From: a virus
IMG/VR virus record: IMGVR_UViG_3300031951_000311
Span: 1 to 45,644 of that record
Direction: 5' to 3' (one strand)
Length of the DNA: 45,644 nt
Both the position numbers and the translations under genes were made by a program. Each line of letters starts with the position of its first letter. The first letter of the stretch is position 1. Below are positions 36,641 through 44,565 of the stretch, piece by piece. The notes beneath the pieces are model-generated. The model had not been told where the DNA came from. It was given only the letters and a program-made list of their open reading frames with translations, and ran no database searches.

Positions 36641-37302
36641 CCGATTGCTTTCCTGAGAACTTCGTTCACGCGGTCGGCGAGGTCGTCACCGAGGGCGTCG
36701 CCAACCTCTCCGGTCAGGCGATCCGCTTGGAACGCGAACAGTTGGTACGGCGATGGGCCGTAGCGGTGACGGAGCCGACCCGAGCGGTCGCGGGCGAAGA
36801 CGCCGAGCCCGTTGCCGCCCGCCTCAGTGCCTCGGCGCAGCGGGAGCAAGAAGCCGCGAGGCACGAAGTCGGTGTTGACCTGACTCTTGAGCACGCGCAC
36901 GGTCACGCCGCGCTGCTTGCTACCCAGCGGAATGCCCATGCGCCCGGGGCCTTGCTTGACCCGCTTGCTGGTGGCCGGCACGGTGACCGGCTTCGCGTCG
37001 TAGCGACCGAGCGGCGTGTTGTTCACGTCGCGGCTGTTGGAGCTTGTCGGCGCTGTGATCGACGCTTCGAGCTTCTGGCGACTGGCCGGCGTCACGAACA
37101 TCTTGCGCTTGACGTAGCTCTCGGACAGATTGATGTCCTTGAGCATGCGGTCGCGGGCGAGTTCGTAGGTGTTGTCAACGATGACGTTCAGCGACTCGAC
37201 TGCGGCTTGCGCCAAAGAGTCATCGCTGATCTTTCCGAGGGACTCGGCCAAGCCATTGAGTTCGTCGAAGCCGAACTTGACGCTGAAGTCGCGCGCAGCC
37301 AC
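36637..37302 (-). CDS. Minor tail/head-tail protein, Z-like
   Basis: A 221-aa protein like lambda gpZ (prophage minor tail protein Z): NVIVDNTYELARDRMLKDIN, LSESYVKRKMFVTPASRQ, then FVPRGFLLPLRRGTEAGG and FAFQADRL. It sits in the head-tail junction set. The start is GTG 37302, two nt after the previous stop, with GAAGGG seven nt upstream; no better ATG exists. It is probably needed to finish the tail before joining to the head. Confidence 0.75.
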   Translation of the reverse strand: MAARDFSVKFGFDELNGLAESLGKISDDSLAQAAVESLNVIVDNTYELARDRMLKDINLSESYVKRKMFVTPASRQKLEASITAPTSSNSRDVNNTPLGRYDAKPVTVPATSKRVKQGPGRMGIPLGSKQRGVTVRVLKSQVNTDFVPRGFLLPLRRGTEAGGNGLGVFARDRSGRLRHRYGPSPYQLFAFQADRLTGEVGDALGDDLADRVNEVLRKAIG

Positions 37303-37304
37303 GG

Positions 37305-37613
37305 TCAGCCCTTCAGCAGCACGAACCGGCGCGAGGCACCGTTGTCTTCGATCAGCACGTCCAGCCGGTACACCTGGGCACCCACGGTGAGCGTGTCGCG
37401 CACCTTTGGGTTCAGGTCAGCATCGAGAGTGGCTACGTCGCGCAGCAACACGGCATTGCGCGTGTCGCGTGCGGTCTCGTACTCGGTATCCATACCTGTC
37501 AACTGAACACCGCGTTCGATGTTCACTTGACAGGCTTCCGACCCGCGTAGAAAAGCAGGCTCACCCAGAAGGGCGAGCGCGCTTTTCGTTGCGCGTCGGA
37601 AGACAGGCAGCAT
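37305..37613 (-). CDS. Head-tail connector, FII-like
   Basis: A 102-aa protein at the lambda FII position. LTVGAQVYRLDVLIEDNGAS followed by RRFVLLKG, with RDVATLDADLNPKVRDTLTV before it, fits the FII/attachment family that bridges head and tail. ATG 37613 directly abuts the stop of the capsid gene (TAAATG). It is short, as in lambda, and the gene order supports the call more strongly than the sequence. Confidence 0.65.
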   Translation of the reverse strand: MLPVFRRATKSALALLGEPAFLRGSEACQVNIERGVQLTGMDTEYETARDTRNAVLLRDVATLDADLNPKVRDTLTVGAQVYRLDVLIEDNGASRRFVLLKG

Positions 37614-38627
37614 TTAGCTGGCGGCGACGGAGACTTTGAACACAGCTTCCGGCAGGGAGTTGAAGCAGACGGGGTTCGACTGCGACTCCATGTGGATGCC
37701 CTTGTTCATCGGCAGCGGCTCTTGCTTGGCGTAGTACGGAGCGCCCATCGTGTTGACGGTCTCCATGTAGTCGGCCGGTGCGAAAGCGGTCTGGAACATG
37801 CCGGGCACACCTTCAGGGAAGGCGTAGGCGAAGCCGTCTTCGATCACTTGCGAGCCGCCGATGATGCCTTCGTACACCGTGTAGACCACACCAGCGAACT
37901 CGAAGTCCACCGTGGACTGGTCTTGACGGTTGAAGTTGCCGTCTTGCCAGCGATCCCAAGCAGCCTTCATGTTGTCGTGGGCCACGAGCTTGTCGAAGAA
38001 GCTCTCCGAGCACATCACACGCACGCGGCTGAAGCCACGGCCGCCCAGGGCGTTACGCATCTGGCGCTTCAACTTGATGCTGTTCTCCTTCGGATTGGCC
38101 GAAGTGTTGGCAGTGTTGATGTTGAAGAACACGTTCGTCTGGGTCATGCCGAAGGTGTCGTACACGTCCAGCAGGGTCGTGCTGCCGTCTGCGTCCTTCA
38201 CCAAGCCCTTCAAGGCGCCGATGCGGTGGTACTCCATCGTGAGGTCGATGTTCTGCTTCATCAGGTCGAGGCGCTGACGCACCACGGTCTGCATTGCTTG
38301 AACTTCGGTCTCGCTGCCGAACGCGCGCACGCCGTACACCACGTCTGCCAGGATGGTGTCCTGTTGCGGCAGATGGTTGGTGCTGATCGGGATGAGCTTG
38401 CGGTTGTTGCGTTGCAGGGTGTTGCCCACACCGCCACGGGGAGCCGCAGGCACGAGGTTCAGCTTGGAACCCGTGCGCTCGATCATCATGGTCGGCGTGG
38501 TGATGCCGTACTCGCGGAAGATGCCCATGTCGCCGAGCATCGTCGGCACGCGGGGGAGGTCAACGATGGTCTGGGTGAGTTGGCTCACCGAGAAAGCGTC
38601 GTTGTTGAAGATGTCAAAAGTTGCCAT
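37614..38627 (-). CDS. Major capsid protein (E-like)
   Basis: A 337-aa capsid subunit of the lambda gpE type. MATFDIFNNDAFSVSQLTQT, the LPRVPTMLGDMGIFREYGIT helix and GSKLNLVPAAPRGG in the first third, then GFSRVRVMCSESFFDKLVAH and the C-terminal DYMETVNTMGAPYYAKQEPL, follow this HK97-fold branch throughout. It comes directly after the decoration-protein gene as in lambda (D then E). ATG 38627, with AGGAG ten nt upstream. It should be the most abundant virion protein. Confidence 0.92.
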   Translation of the reverse strand: MATFDIFNNDAFSVSQLTQTIVDLPRVPTMLGDMGIFREYGITTPTMMIERTGSKLNLVPAAPRGGVGNTLQRNNRKLIPISTNHLPQQDTILADVVYGVRAFGSETEVQAMQTVVRQRLDLMKQNIDLTMEYHRIGALKGLVKDADGSTTLLDVYDTFGMTQTNVFFNINTANTSANPKENSIKLKRQMRNALGGRGFSRVRVMCSESFFDKLVAHDNMKAAWDRWQDGNFNRQDQSTVDFEFAGVVYTVYEGIIGGSQVIEDGFAYAFPEGVPGMFQTAFAPADYMETVNTMGAPYYAKQEPLPMNKGIHMESQSNPVCFNSLPEAVFKVSVAAS

Positions 38628-38660
38628 AGTGCGTTTGCTCCTGAGTCAGAGTAAAAAGGC

Positions 38661-39311
38661 TCAGAGAGCCGGAGTGCTGATGCCCAGCGTGGTCTTGCCG
38701 CGCACCTTGATACCGAGCTTCAACAGGTCGGCTTCAGCGGCAGCGTCCAAGCCGGTCAACTCGAAGCGGTTCACTTCGCAGTCGGCGTTGAACACCACAG
38801 CGGCAGAGTCGCCGGTCTTGCTGGGCAGGTAGTTGTAGCAAATGGCGGTAGCACGACCAGCGGCGCCAGCGGCGACGTAGGGGATGTACTTACCCGAGCC
38901 AGCGGCCACGGTGATCGTGAACTGGTCGCCTGCGACAGCCGGAGTGCCACCAGCGGTTGCCGTGAAGGCGATACCACCGGCAGAGAACGCGGAGCCCAGG
39001 TTGCCCAGGCCGAGAACCACACCTTCCGGGGTCTCAACGTGGTAGCGGGTTGCGCTCTCGAACACGCCACGGTACACGCCAGGGAGCGCGGGGCCGGTGA
39101 CGGTGATGGCGCCCGAGGTCGGGTTGCCGGTGGAACCAGCGGCCATAGCGAAGACGCCGGCACCAGTGTCAGAGGTCGTCAAAATCTGACCCGAGACCAC
39201 TTCGGCAGCGGCTTGAGTCACGACGCCATTATCACGGCTGCGGCCCATAGGGGCTTCGCTGATGACAAACGGCTTGACGTGCTTGTGAGTATCGAGGATG
39301 TGATTAGGCAT
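38661..39311 (-). CDS. Head decoration protein (D-like) with extra Ig-like insert
   Basis: A 216-aa protein. The N-terminus (KPFVISEAPMGRSRDNGVVT) and C-terminus (VNRFELTGLDAAAEADLLKL, GIKVRGKTTLGIS) match the head-decoration family, which stabilises expanded capsids. At roughly twice the length of lambda gpD, it has a middle section (residues about 75-140: RYHVETPEGVVLGLGNLGSA and GDQFTITVAAGSG) that looks like an additional beta domain on the capsid surface. It is located between protease and capsid genes, as expected. ATG 39311. Confidence 0.8.
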   Translation of the reverse strand: MPNHILDTHKHVKPFVISEAPMGRSRDNGVVTQAAAEVVSGQILTTSDTGAGVFAMAAGSTGNPTSGAITVTGPALPGVYRGVFESATRYHVETPEGVVLGLGNLGSAFSAGGIAFTATAGGTPAVAGDQFTITVAAGSGKYIPYVAAGAAGRATAICYNYLPSKTGDSAAVVFNADCEVNRFELTGLDAAAEADLLKLGIKVRGKTTLGISTPAL

Positions 39312-39323
39312 GTCGTAATCTCC

Positions 39324-40364
39324 TTACTTGGCCTGTTTGTTGTGGGAAGCCCAGAGACTCTGCGACGAGACCGGGGGCTTCTCCGTGGAGCCGGCCTGCT
39401 GCGCTTTTTGTTGCGGTTGGGAATTGCTCGTGTGGGTCGCCTCGTCTTCTTCGGCCAGGGCCTTGACGAGAGCGGCGCGGAAGTCCGCTACCGAGGTGCC
39501 GGCGCGGATTGCAGCGTCGGCGAGGTCGGTCTTCTTGGCGACCACGGACAGAGCCTTGATCTCGCGGGCGTCGGCGATGCGGGCGCGCACAGTTGGGGCG
39601 TCCAGGCCGGCCAGCGCCCAGACAGCCGCGTAGGCTTCCATGCCGTGCGCCTTGGCGACAGCTTCGACTTGCTCGGTGGCGGTCGGCTCGATCACAGGCT
39701 CGGCAGGCTCAACGACCGGCTCGACTGAGGGCTCGTCGCTGGCAACGGGTTGCACGCCAGCCTTGAACACAGCACGCACGCGCTCAGGCAAGTCGGCGCG
39801 AGCCATGTCGAACTGAGCCTTGGCCTCAAAGGCGTCGGTCACTTCGGTCGCGAAGCCCTTCTCCAGAGCCTCGTCGGCGGTCAGCCAAGTGTCGGTCGCC
39901 AACATCGCCGTCAGTTCGTCTTCAGGCAGGCCAGTCCTGGCAGCGTAGGTCGCCAGCAGGGAGCCACCGATCTTGTCCAGCGTGTCGGCGGTCTGACGCA
40001 GTTCGTCTGCGTTGCCCATCGCAAATGACCACGGGTTGTGGATCATCATGAATGTGTTCTTGGGCATCACGATGCGGTCGCCAGCCATCGCGATCAGCGA
40101 AGCAGCCGACGCAGCCACACCCATGACCTTGACGACAACTTCTTTGCCGCTGGCGCGCAGCATTTGGAAGATCGCCAAGCCGGCGAACACGTCACCGCCA
40201 GGGGAGTTGATTTCGACGTTCAGCACGGGGGCCTTGACGCCGGCCAACTGCACGGAGAAATCTTTCGCTTGAACGCCCCAGAAGCCGATCTCGTCGTAGA
40301 TCGACAAGGTGGCTTCCGTAGCGTCTGTGCCGGCAGCGGCGTTGAATGCAAAGCAGGGGCGCAT
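39324..40364 (-). CDS. ClpP-like head maturation protease with long C-terminal extension
   Basis: A 346-aa capsid protease of the ClpP/S49-type fold: VEINSPGGDVFAGLAIFQML, nucleophile S86 in MGVAASAASLIAM, H109 in MMIHNPWSF, and a plausible D158 in ATDTWLTADEA. About 130 residues follow the protease domain (residues 215-346; PVVEPAEPVIEPTATEQVEA, then helices). They could act as scaffold, as lambda C encodes Nu3 in its 3' end; internal starts were not verified. AAGGAA lies seven nt before ATG 40364. It should cut itself and scaffold during capsid maturation. Confidence 0.88.
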   Translation of the reverse strand: MRPCFAFNAAAGTDATEATLSIYDEIGFWGVQAKDFSVQLAGVKAPVLNVEINSPGGDVFAGLAIFQMLRASGKEVVVKVMGVAASAASLIAMAGDRIVMPKNTFMMIHNPWSFAMGNADELRQTADTLDKIGGSLLATYAARTGLPEDELTAMLATDTWLTADEALEKGFATEVTDAFEAKAQFDMARADLPERVRAVFKAGVQPVASDEPSVEPVVEPAEPVIEPTATEQVEAVAKAHGMEAYAAVWALAGLDAPTVRARIADAREIKALSVVAKKTDLADAAIRAGTSVADFRAALVKALAEEDEATHTSNSQPQQKAQQAGSTEKPPVSSQSLWASHNKQAK

Positions 40365-40434
40365 GCGCGTTTCCTTAGTTTCTACCGTTCAATGTAGGAG
40401 CGAAACCGCCGCGAGACACTGCGGCGGGATTTCA

Positions 40435-40872
40435 TCAGTCTTCCTTCTTCGCTCCGAACACGCGATTCAGCATTTGTTCGACCAGTGTTTCGGTCGTCCG
40501 TTCGATAAGTCGCGCACCGATGTAGCTGGCTCCGATGATGACTGCGGCTTCAAGGAAGTCAGGAACATCGAAGTGCTCACACAGCAGGAAGAAGAACAGC
40601 CCCGTGAGCCAGCTACCGAACAGGTTTGCAGCCACGAACAACCGGAGCGACGGGATTCGAGCACCCTCACCTTCGGTCTGTAGCTGCGCGCCGATGCGGT
40701 TAAGCAGCGCGGTCAGGCCGGCGACCGTGGACAACACGACCACCATGACCCACGCAGCAACGCCGACACCCTCGAAGGTGGCTCCGAAGGTGGACGCGGC
40801 AGCGAAGGTGAGGGTCGGCCAGAGGACAGCGAGGAATGCGTATGCGGCGCGCAGGATGTTGTTCACGCTCAT
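40435..40872 (-). CDS. Multi-pass membrane protein, holin candidate
   Basis: A 145-aa protein with likely transmembrane segments at 9-27, 36-58, 78-98 and 105-122 and a charged tail ending AKKED. The N-terminal NNILRAAYAFLAVLWPTLTF resembles the LydA-type phage holin family. ATG 40872 overlaps the stop of the neighbouring membrane protein (ATGA) and has AGGAAA seven nt upstream. With that neighbour it could form a holin/antiholin pair. It is far from the endolysin gene, but in the same leftward late transcription unit, which is unusual for a lysis gene. Confidence 0.6.
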   Translation of the reverse strand: MSVNNILRAAYAFLAVLWPTLTFAAASTFGATFEGVGVAAWVMVVVLSTVAGLTALLNRIGAQLQTEGEGARIPSLRLFVAANLFGSWLTGLFFFLLCEHFDVPDFLEAAVIIGASYIGARLIERTTETLVEQMLNRVFGAKKED

Positions 40873-41276
40873 CGAGGGTTTCCTAAATATCGGTCTCTCA
40901 GGTCGTAAACGGCCAGCACCATTGCCGCCACCGCCACCATGCCGTAATGCACCATCGAAGATGATGGGCCGTGCGACTTGACGATTACAAAAATGAGACT
41001 CAGGCACCCGAGAGCGATGAGCATGTAGACCGTGTGCCGGTACTGAAGCGCGCAGCGCAACTCGTACTTAGGCGGAAGAAGGTCGTTGATTACCACGTCA
41101 ACGACCGCCAAAAATCCGAGCACCACCAGGGCGCTTACTGATATGTGTCCGGGCAATCCGGCTCGATCAACGGTTTGGTTAAGCAGCGACGAAGGCTCTT
41201 GCAGGATTAAAAGACACGCCAAGATCGCATTGCCTGCGACCAAGAGCCTCGCCAACCACTTGCCGTTACCGTTCAT
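40869..41276 (-). CDS. Four-pass membrane protein, 135 aa
   Basis: Likely membrane segments at 9-26, 47-66, 80-99 and 108-124 (LLVAGNAILACLLIL; SALVVLGFLAVVDVVI; VYMLIALGCLSLIFVIV; YGMVAVAAMVLAVY). ATG 41276, with AAGGTGA just upstream, is preferred over GTG 41309, which lies inside a hairpin. It is coupled to the next membrane gene. It may be an antiholin, a holin component or an exclusion protein; sequence alone does not decide. Confidence 0.55.
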   Translation of the reverse strand: MNGNGKWLARLLVAGNAILACLLILQEPSSLLNQTVDRAGLPGHISVSALVVLGFLAVVDVVINDLLPPKYELRCALQYRHTVYMLIALGCLSLIFVIVKSHGPSSSMVHYGMVAVAAMVLAVYDLRDRYLGNPR

Positions 41277-41301
41277 CGGGGTCACCTTAGATACTGCTTC
41301 C

Positions 41302-41338
41302 ACCGACACCCCTAGTTTGAAGTCCGGGGATTGTCGGT
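41302..41338. promoter_or_regulatory. Stable hairpin before the membrane-protein pair
   Basis: ACCGACACCCC (41302-41312) faces GGGG (41326-41329), AT and TGTCGGT (41332-41338): eleven base pairs with a 2-nt bulge. It lies between the 61-aa gene and the two membrane genes on the minus strand. No minus-strand T-tract follows. It may set the expression of the possible holins separately. Confidence 0.5.
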
Positions 41339-41372
41339 TTTGGGTTACACATTCACTCTGCGTTGTGATTTC

Positions 41373-41558
41373 TTACATGCCGCCAAGCGACAGCAGGAGC
41401 GCCTCGTCTTCGTGCTTTCGCTTCTTTCGCTTTCGCTTAATTGGCGCACGAAGCCAGTCCGAACGGGTCTCGTCGTCAGGCAAGAGGGCTTGGATCGCGC
41501 GCAGCCGGTTCGAGTAGCCGATACCCTGAACTGCGATTGCCCGTCGATTGAGGCTCAT
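41373..41558 (-). CDS. 61-aa basic hypothetical protein
   Basis: MSLNRRAIAVQGIGYSNRLR at the start is typical of a small protein that follows the AEVWGY-type genes in many phages. The C-terminus is very basic (APIKRKRKKRKHEDEALLLS). ATG 41558 overlaps the preceding stop (ATGA). It is part of the virion-protein block, but no function is known. Confidence 0.6.
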   Translation of the reverse strand: MSLNRRAIAVQGIGYSNRLRAIQALLPDDETRSDWLRAPIKRKRKKRKHEDEALLLSLGGM

Positions 41559-41770
41559 TGCCGCTCCACCGTGGTCGTCTCGCCGACAGCAGCGACCGAC
41601 AGAGCAATGCTGCCCGCCGAGCGGGTCGCTGTGTCATCGGTAAGCGGCTGCGCAACGCGCAAACCGTGCAGAAGATGCAGTTCTCGCGCGTGCGTGTGCG
41701 CCTCGGCGGTCAAGGCTGCTACCGGCGCGGCGACGGGTGCGTAGCCCCAGACTTCGACCGCGCTCGCCAT
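41555..41770 (-). CDS. 71-aa paralogue of the C-terminal domain of the preceding gene
   Basis: A single small domain: ASAVEVWGYAPVAAPVAALT, then HARELHLLHGLRVAQPL and GSIALSVAAVGETTTVERQ. It aligns end to end with the last 70 residues of the 392-aa repeat protein just upstream (PAEIWAYELSNG..., LNELHLIHGLRAGSPL, ...AVTVTRQ). The two stand as a tandem duplication, one fused to the repeats, one free. ATG 41770 shares its A with the preceding TGA; ATG 41773 is also possible. The free copy may cap or compete with the fused domain. Confidence 0.7.
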   Translation of the reverse strand: MASAVEVWGYAPVAAPVAALTAEAHTHARELHLLHGLRVAQPLTDDTATRSAGSIALSVAAVGETTTVERQ

Positions 41771-42948
41771 CATTGCCTCGTGACGGTGACTGCCCCAGCG
41801 ACCTCGCTGAGTGCCTGCAAGATCGGCCCGGCCGCGCGCTCGGTCGCGGTGACCGACAGCGGGGAGCCTGCACGAAGACCGTGGATGAGGTGCAACTCGT
41901 TGAGCCACGCATGAATCTCGACGAGCGTCTGCTCGGCGCTCAAGCCGTTGCTCAACTCGTAGGCCCAGATTTCAGCAGGCGTTGCGCCGGCCCCGGGCTC
42001 GCGAACCAAGCCGACCAAGGCTGCGGTGTCAGCGCCCGTCTCCGTGGCACCCAGGGTGCCGCTGATGAGAATTTGACCCGGCAGGCTGGCGGTGTCGTCC
42101 GCGCCGCCATCGACCGCAGCCAAGAGGCCAGCGATGAGCACCGCGCCGCTGACGACAGCGGAATCGGACTCGTCGGTCGCTGCGGTGTCACCCTGCACCA
42201 GCACTGCGCCCGCAAGGGCTGCTGTGTCGTCCCCGATCTCGGTGGCCGAGAGCGTGCCGGTGGCGGGAACCGATCCCGCGAGCGCAGCAGTGTCGTCACC
42301 AACCTCGGTCGCAGCCAGCGCGCCGGTCGTGGTGACCGTGCTGCTGCCGTTGATTACGGCCGTATCGAGTTGGTCGGTGGCTGCGAGTGCGCCCTGCACC
42401 AGCGCGACGCCGGCCAGGGTGGCGATGTCGTCACCAACCTCGGTCGAAGCCAGGGCGCCGGCCACGGGCGCAACGCCCAGCAGCGCGGCGGCGTCAACGC
42501 CGACTTCCACGGCTGCGGCGTCGCCCTGCACCAGCACCACGCCCGCGAGCGCGGCGGTGTCAGGCTGGTCGGTCGCAGCGAGCGTGCCGGTGACGCCGCT
42601 GCCGCCCGACAGCAGCGCCGTGTCGAGACCAACCTCAGTGCCCGACAGCGCGCCCTGCACAAGCACTGCGCCGGCCAGGGCTGCGATGTCGTCGCCAACC
42701 TCGGTTGCAGCCAGGGTGCCCGTAGCGGGAACCGATCCCGCGAGCGCAGCGGTGTCGGCGCCAACCTCGGTTGCAACCAGCGTGCCTGTCGAGTTCGTCG
42801 GCGCGGAGGATATCGCCTGAAGCGAGTAGACGCGGACGCCCTGCCGGAGCGTGCCCGAAGCGGCGGCTGAATCGCCCCCGGCTTCGGTGGCGTTCAGCAG
42901 CCCTGTGGCGCTCGAAGGCGCGTCGAGGTTTAGCTGCCAGATGAACAT
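41770..42948 (-). CDS. Repeat-rich virion protein, 392 aa
   Basis: About twelve to thirteen tandem units of 21-23 residues, with consensus GTLAATEVGDDTAALAGxV, fill residues 16-310. A C-terminal domain (IWAYELSNGLSAEQ...LNELHLIHGLRAGSPL) completes the protein. Such DTAAL-type repeats are common in tail-associated proteins and probably form a stacked beta structure on the virion surface. The first eight residues, MFIWQLNL, and 27 bp of DNA around the start are shared with the tail-tip gene at 22274-24400. Unit number probably varies among relatives through recombination. ATG 42948, 3 nt after the previous stop. Confidence 0.75.
   Translation of the reverse strand: MFIWQLNLDAPSSATGLLNATEAGGDSAAASGTLRQGVRVYSLQAISSAPTNSTGTLVATEVGADTAALAGSVPATGTLAATEVGDDIAALAGAVLVQGALSGTEVGLDTALLSGGSGVTGTLAATDQPDTAALAGVVLVQGDAAAVEVGVDAAALLGVAPVAGALASTEVGDDIATLAGVALVQGALAATDQLDTAVINGSSTVTTTGALAATEVGDDTAALAGSVPATGTLSATEIGDDTAALAGAVLVQGDTAATDESDSAVVSGAVLIAGLLAAVDGGADDTASLPGQILISGTLGATETGADTAALVGLVREPGAGATPAEIWAYELSNGLSAEQTLVEIHAWLNELHLIHGLRAGSPLSVTATERAAGPILQALSEVAGAVTVTRQ
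42000..42900 (-). repeat. Tandem array of 63-69-bp units in the 392-aa virion gene
   Basis: Approximate limits. About 12-13 imperfect units encode GTLAATEVGDDTAALAGxV-like peptides of 21-23 residues. Adjacent units share long identical stretches at DNA level, for example around 42240-42310 and 42715-42770 (GTGGCGGGAACCGATCCCGC in the first, with one base changed in the second), so units have duplicated recently. Confidence 0.75.
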
Positions 42949-42950
42949 GG
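42924..42950. repeat. 27-bp direct repeat, copy 2
   Basis: Identical to 24376-24402; spans the start of the repeat-rich virion gene and encodes MFIWQLNL on the minus strand. Confidence 0.9.
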
Positions 42951-42951
42951 C

Positions 42952-44565
42952 TTACGGTGCCGTGTAGCCCCACATCGCCACTTGAACCGTGCCGGCTGCG
43001 GAGAGTGACAAGTTGAGCGCTGTGTTGGCGGTTACGGTAAGCAAGCCGGCCAAGTCAACGAACAAGGTTTGGTTGGCTTGTAGCGTGATGGTTTGGCGCG
43101 TGGTCGTTCCATCGCGCAGGTTGACCGAGATCGCCGAGGCTGCTGTGTTTGCGAGCACAAGGCCAACCGCATGTCGGCGAAGGCCCGCACCCGCCGCAGT
43201 CTGAGCCGGCACGTCTGAAGTGGTAGTGAGTTGACCCGTGTAGTTCCACGAGGCTTCTTGCAGCGCGTGAGGCTTCACGACCGGGACACCGATCATGGTT
43301 GCCAGCCACGCCACCACATCGCCAGCCGCAGACATTGCGGCAATGTTGGCGTTCGAGGCGCGCAAGCCTGCTGGAACCGGGTTCCCGGCCAGGGTCGCGT
43401 CGATTGCTGCACTGCCGCCGATGGTCGGGGTTCCCGTTACGGTAACGCTGGTCTGCGGGTTCATCACTTGAACCGGCGCTGGGTGCGCGCTACCTGGGTC
43501 AACCGAAGCGAGACGAACCTTCTGTCGCCCTTGGTCTTCGACTTGCAGGAGGCCGACAGTCAGCGTCGTCGTGCTGGCCGGCGCAGTGCTGCCGTTCTGC
43601 ACCACCAAGAAGAAATACAGGTCAACGTCTTCGTCGGGGATATTCTCGATCCGCGAAGCGCGGCCAGTCCACTGGTAGCCCGCGTTTGATGTGACAAGCG
43701 CATCAGCCATCCCTACCGCAAAAACGTCGAATGCGAACTGCACAACGTGACCGGGGGCGGCTGTGGTGGCAATCGTCGCAGTCGTGTTGCCACTGGCCCA
43801 GCCGCGACGCTGGCAGTCGAAGCTGCTGTTGGTCGCGGTCGTGCCGGTGTACTCGTTCGCCAGGAAGTTGTGCCCGTAGAGGGTCAAGCTGCCCGAGCCG
43901 GATGCCGGCCACGCAGCGACCGTGAACGTGACTGTCAAACCCGATACCGACGCGATGGCGTATCGACCCGGGATGCCTACGCTAGACAGTGTTGACAGCC
44001 TCATCGACTGACCCACGTTCGCGGCAGTGAAGGGGTTTGTCGTCGGGAACGTCACCGTCACCGAGGTCGCGCTGTTGATCGTGTATGAGAGGCCCGTGTC
44101 GATCAAGTCGGACAACTCGAAGCGGAAAGTTTGGTTGGCGATGCGCTGGCTCAGAATCGCCTTGTATCTGGCATTCAGCGAACCCCTGAAGCTCAGGTTC
44201 GAGCGGATTACCGTTTCACTGTTCGCGGTCGTGCCGGTCGTGATGACCAAGTTGCCACCCGACTGGTTGACCGCCATGCCAGGGCCGGTCTGCACCAAGG
44301 TCATTTCCTGAGCAGCAAGACCTTGCAATCCGGCGCCGACTTCTGCGAAGCCCACGCGCCAGAACGGCGCCGACGCGGCTTGGATCGGCAGGGGTCGAGT
44401 CTCGCTGACTTGGTTGGCGATACCGGCACCACCCCAAGCCATCTTCGCGACTTGCGCCAGTGCTTCAGCCGGCGCTGCGCCCCCGTCGAGTGTGCCGATA
44501 GAGTCGTTGAGAATCTTGCCGCCGTTGGTGGTGGCTTGATTGACTTGGACGAGGGTTGCGCTCAT
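42952..44565 (-). CDS. Virion structural protein, 537 aa
   Basis: Beta-rich protein with segments YTINSATSVTVTFPTTNPFT, RYAIASVSGLTVTFTVAAWP, SLTLYGHNFLANEYTGTT, and RRGWASGNTTATIATTAAPG. It is likely a side-fibre or head/tail surface protein. The C-terminal 130 residues (VGLVLANTAASAISVNLRDG; NQTLFVDLAGLLTVTANTAL) look like a domain found at the end of phage surface proteins. ATG 44565 overlaps the previous stop (ATGA). The position upstream of the protease gene is unusual for a fibre. Exact place in the virion unknown. Confidence 0.65.
   Translation of the reverse strand: MSATLVQVNQATTNGGKILNDSIGTLDGGAAPAEALAQVAKMAWGGAGIANQVSETRPLPIQAASAPFWRVGFAEVGAGLQGLAAQEMTLVQTGPGMAVNQSGGNLVITTGTTANSETVIRSNLSFRGSLNARYKAILSQRIANQTFRFELSDLIDTGLSYTINSATSVTVTFPTTNPFTAANVGQSMRLSTLSSVGIPGRYAIASVSGLTVTFTVAAWPASGSGSLTLYGHNFLANEYTGTTATNSSFDCQRRGWASGNTTATIATTAAPGHVVQFAFDVFAVGMADALVTSNAGYQWTGRASRIENIPDEDVDLYFFLVVQNGSTAPASTTTLTVGLLQVEDQGRQKVRLASVDPGSAHPAPVQVMNPQTSVTVTGTPTIGGSAAIDATLAGNPVPAGLRASNANIAAMSAAGDVVAWLATMIGVPVVKPHALQEASWNYTGQLTTTSDVPAQTAAGAGLRRHAVGLVLANTAASAISVNLRDGTTTRQTITLQANQTLFVDLAGLLTVTANTALNLSLSAAGTVQVAMWGYTAP

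Noticed and set aside
37692-38654. 320-codon plus-strand frame opposite the capsid gene
   Set aside because: His/Val/Leu composition typical of antisense high-GC codon patterns; no homologous motif; would run against the late transcript.
41737-42870. 377-codon plus-strand frame opposite the repeat gene
   Set aside because: Its repeats are the reverse complement of the minus-strand protein repeats; no independent support.
42000-42900. CRISPR-like array because of regular spacing
   Set aside because: Units are protein-coding, adjacent without unique spacers, and stay in frame.
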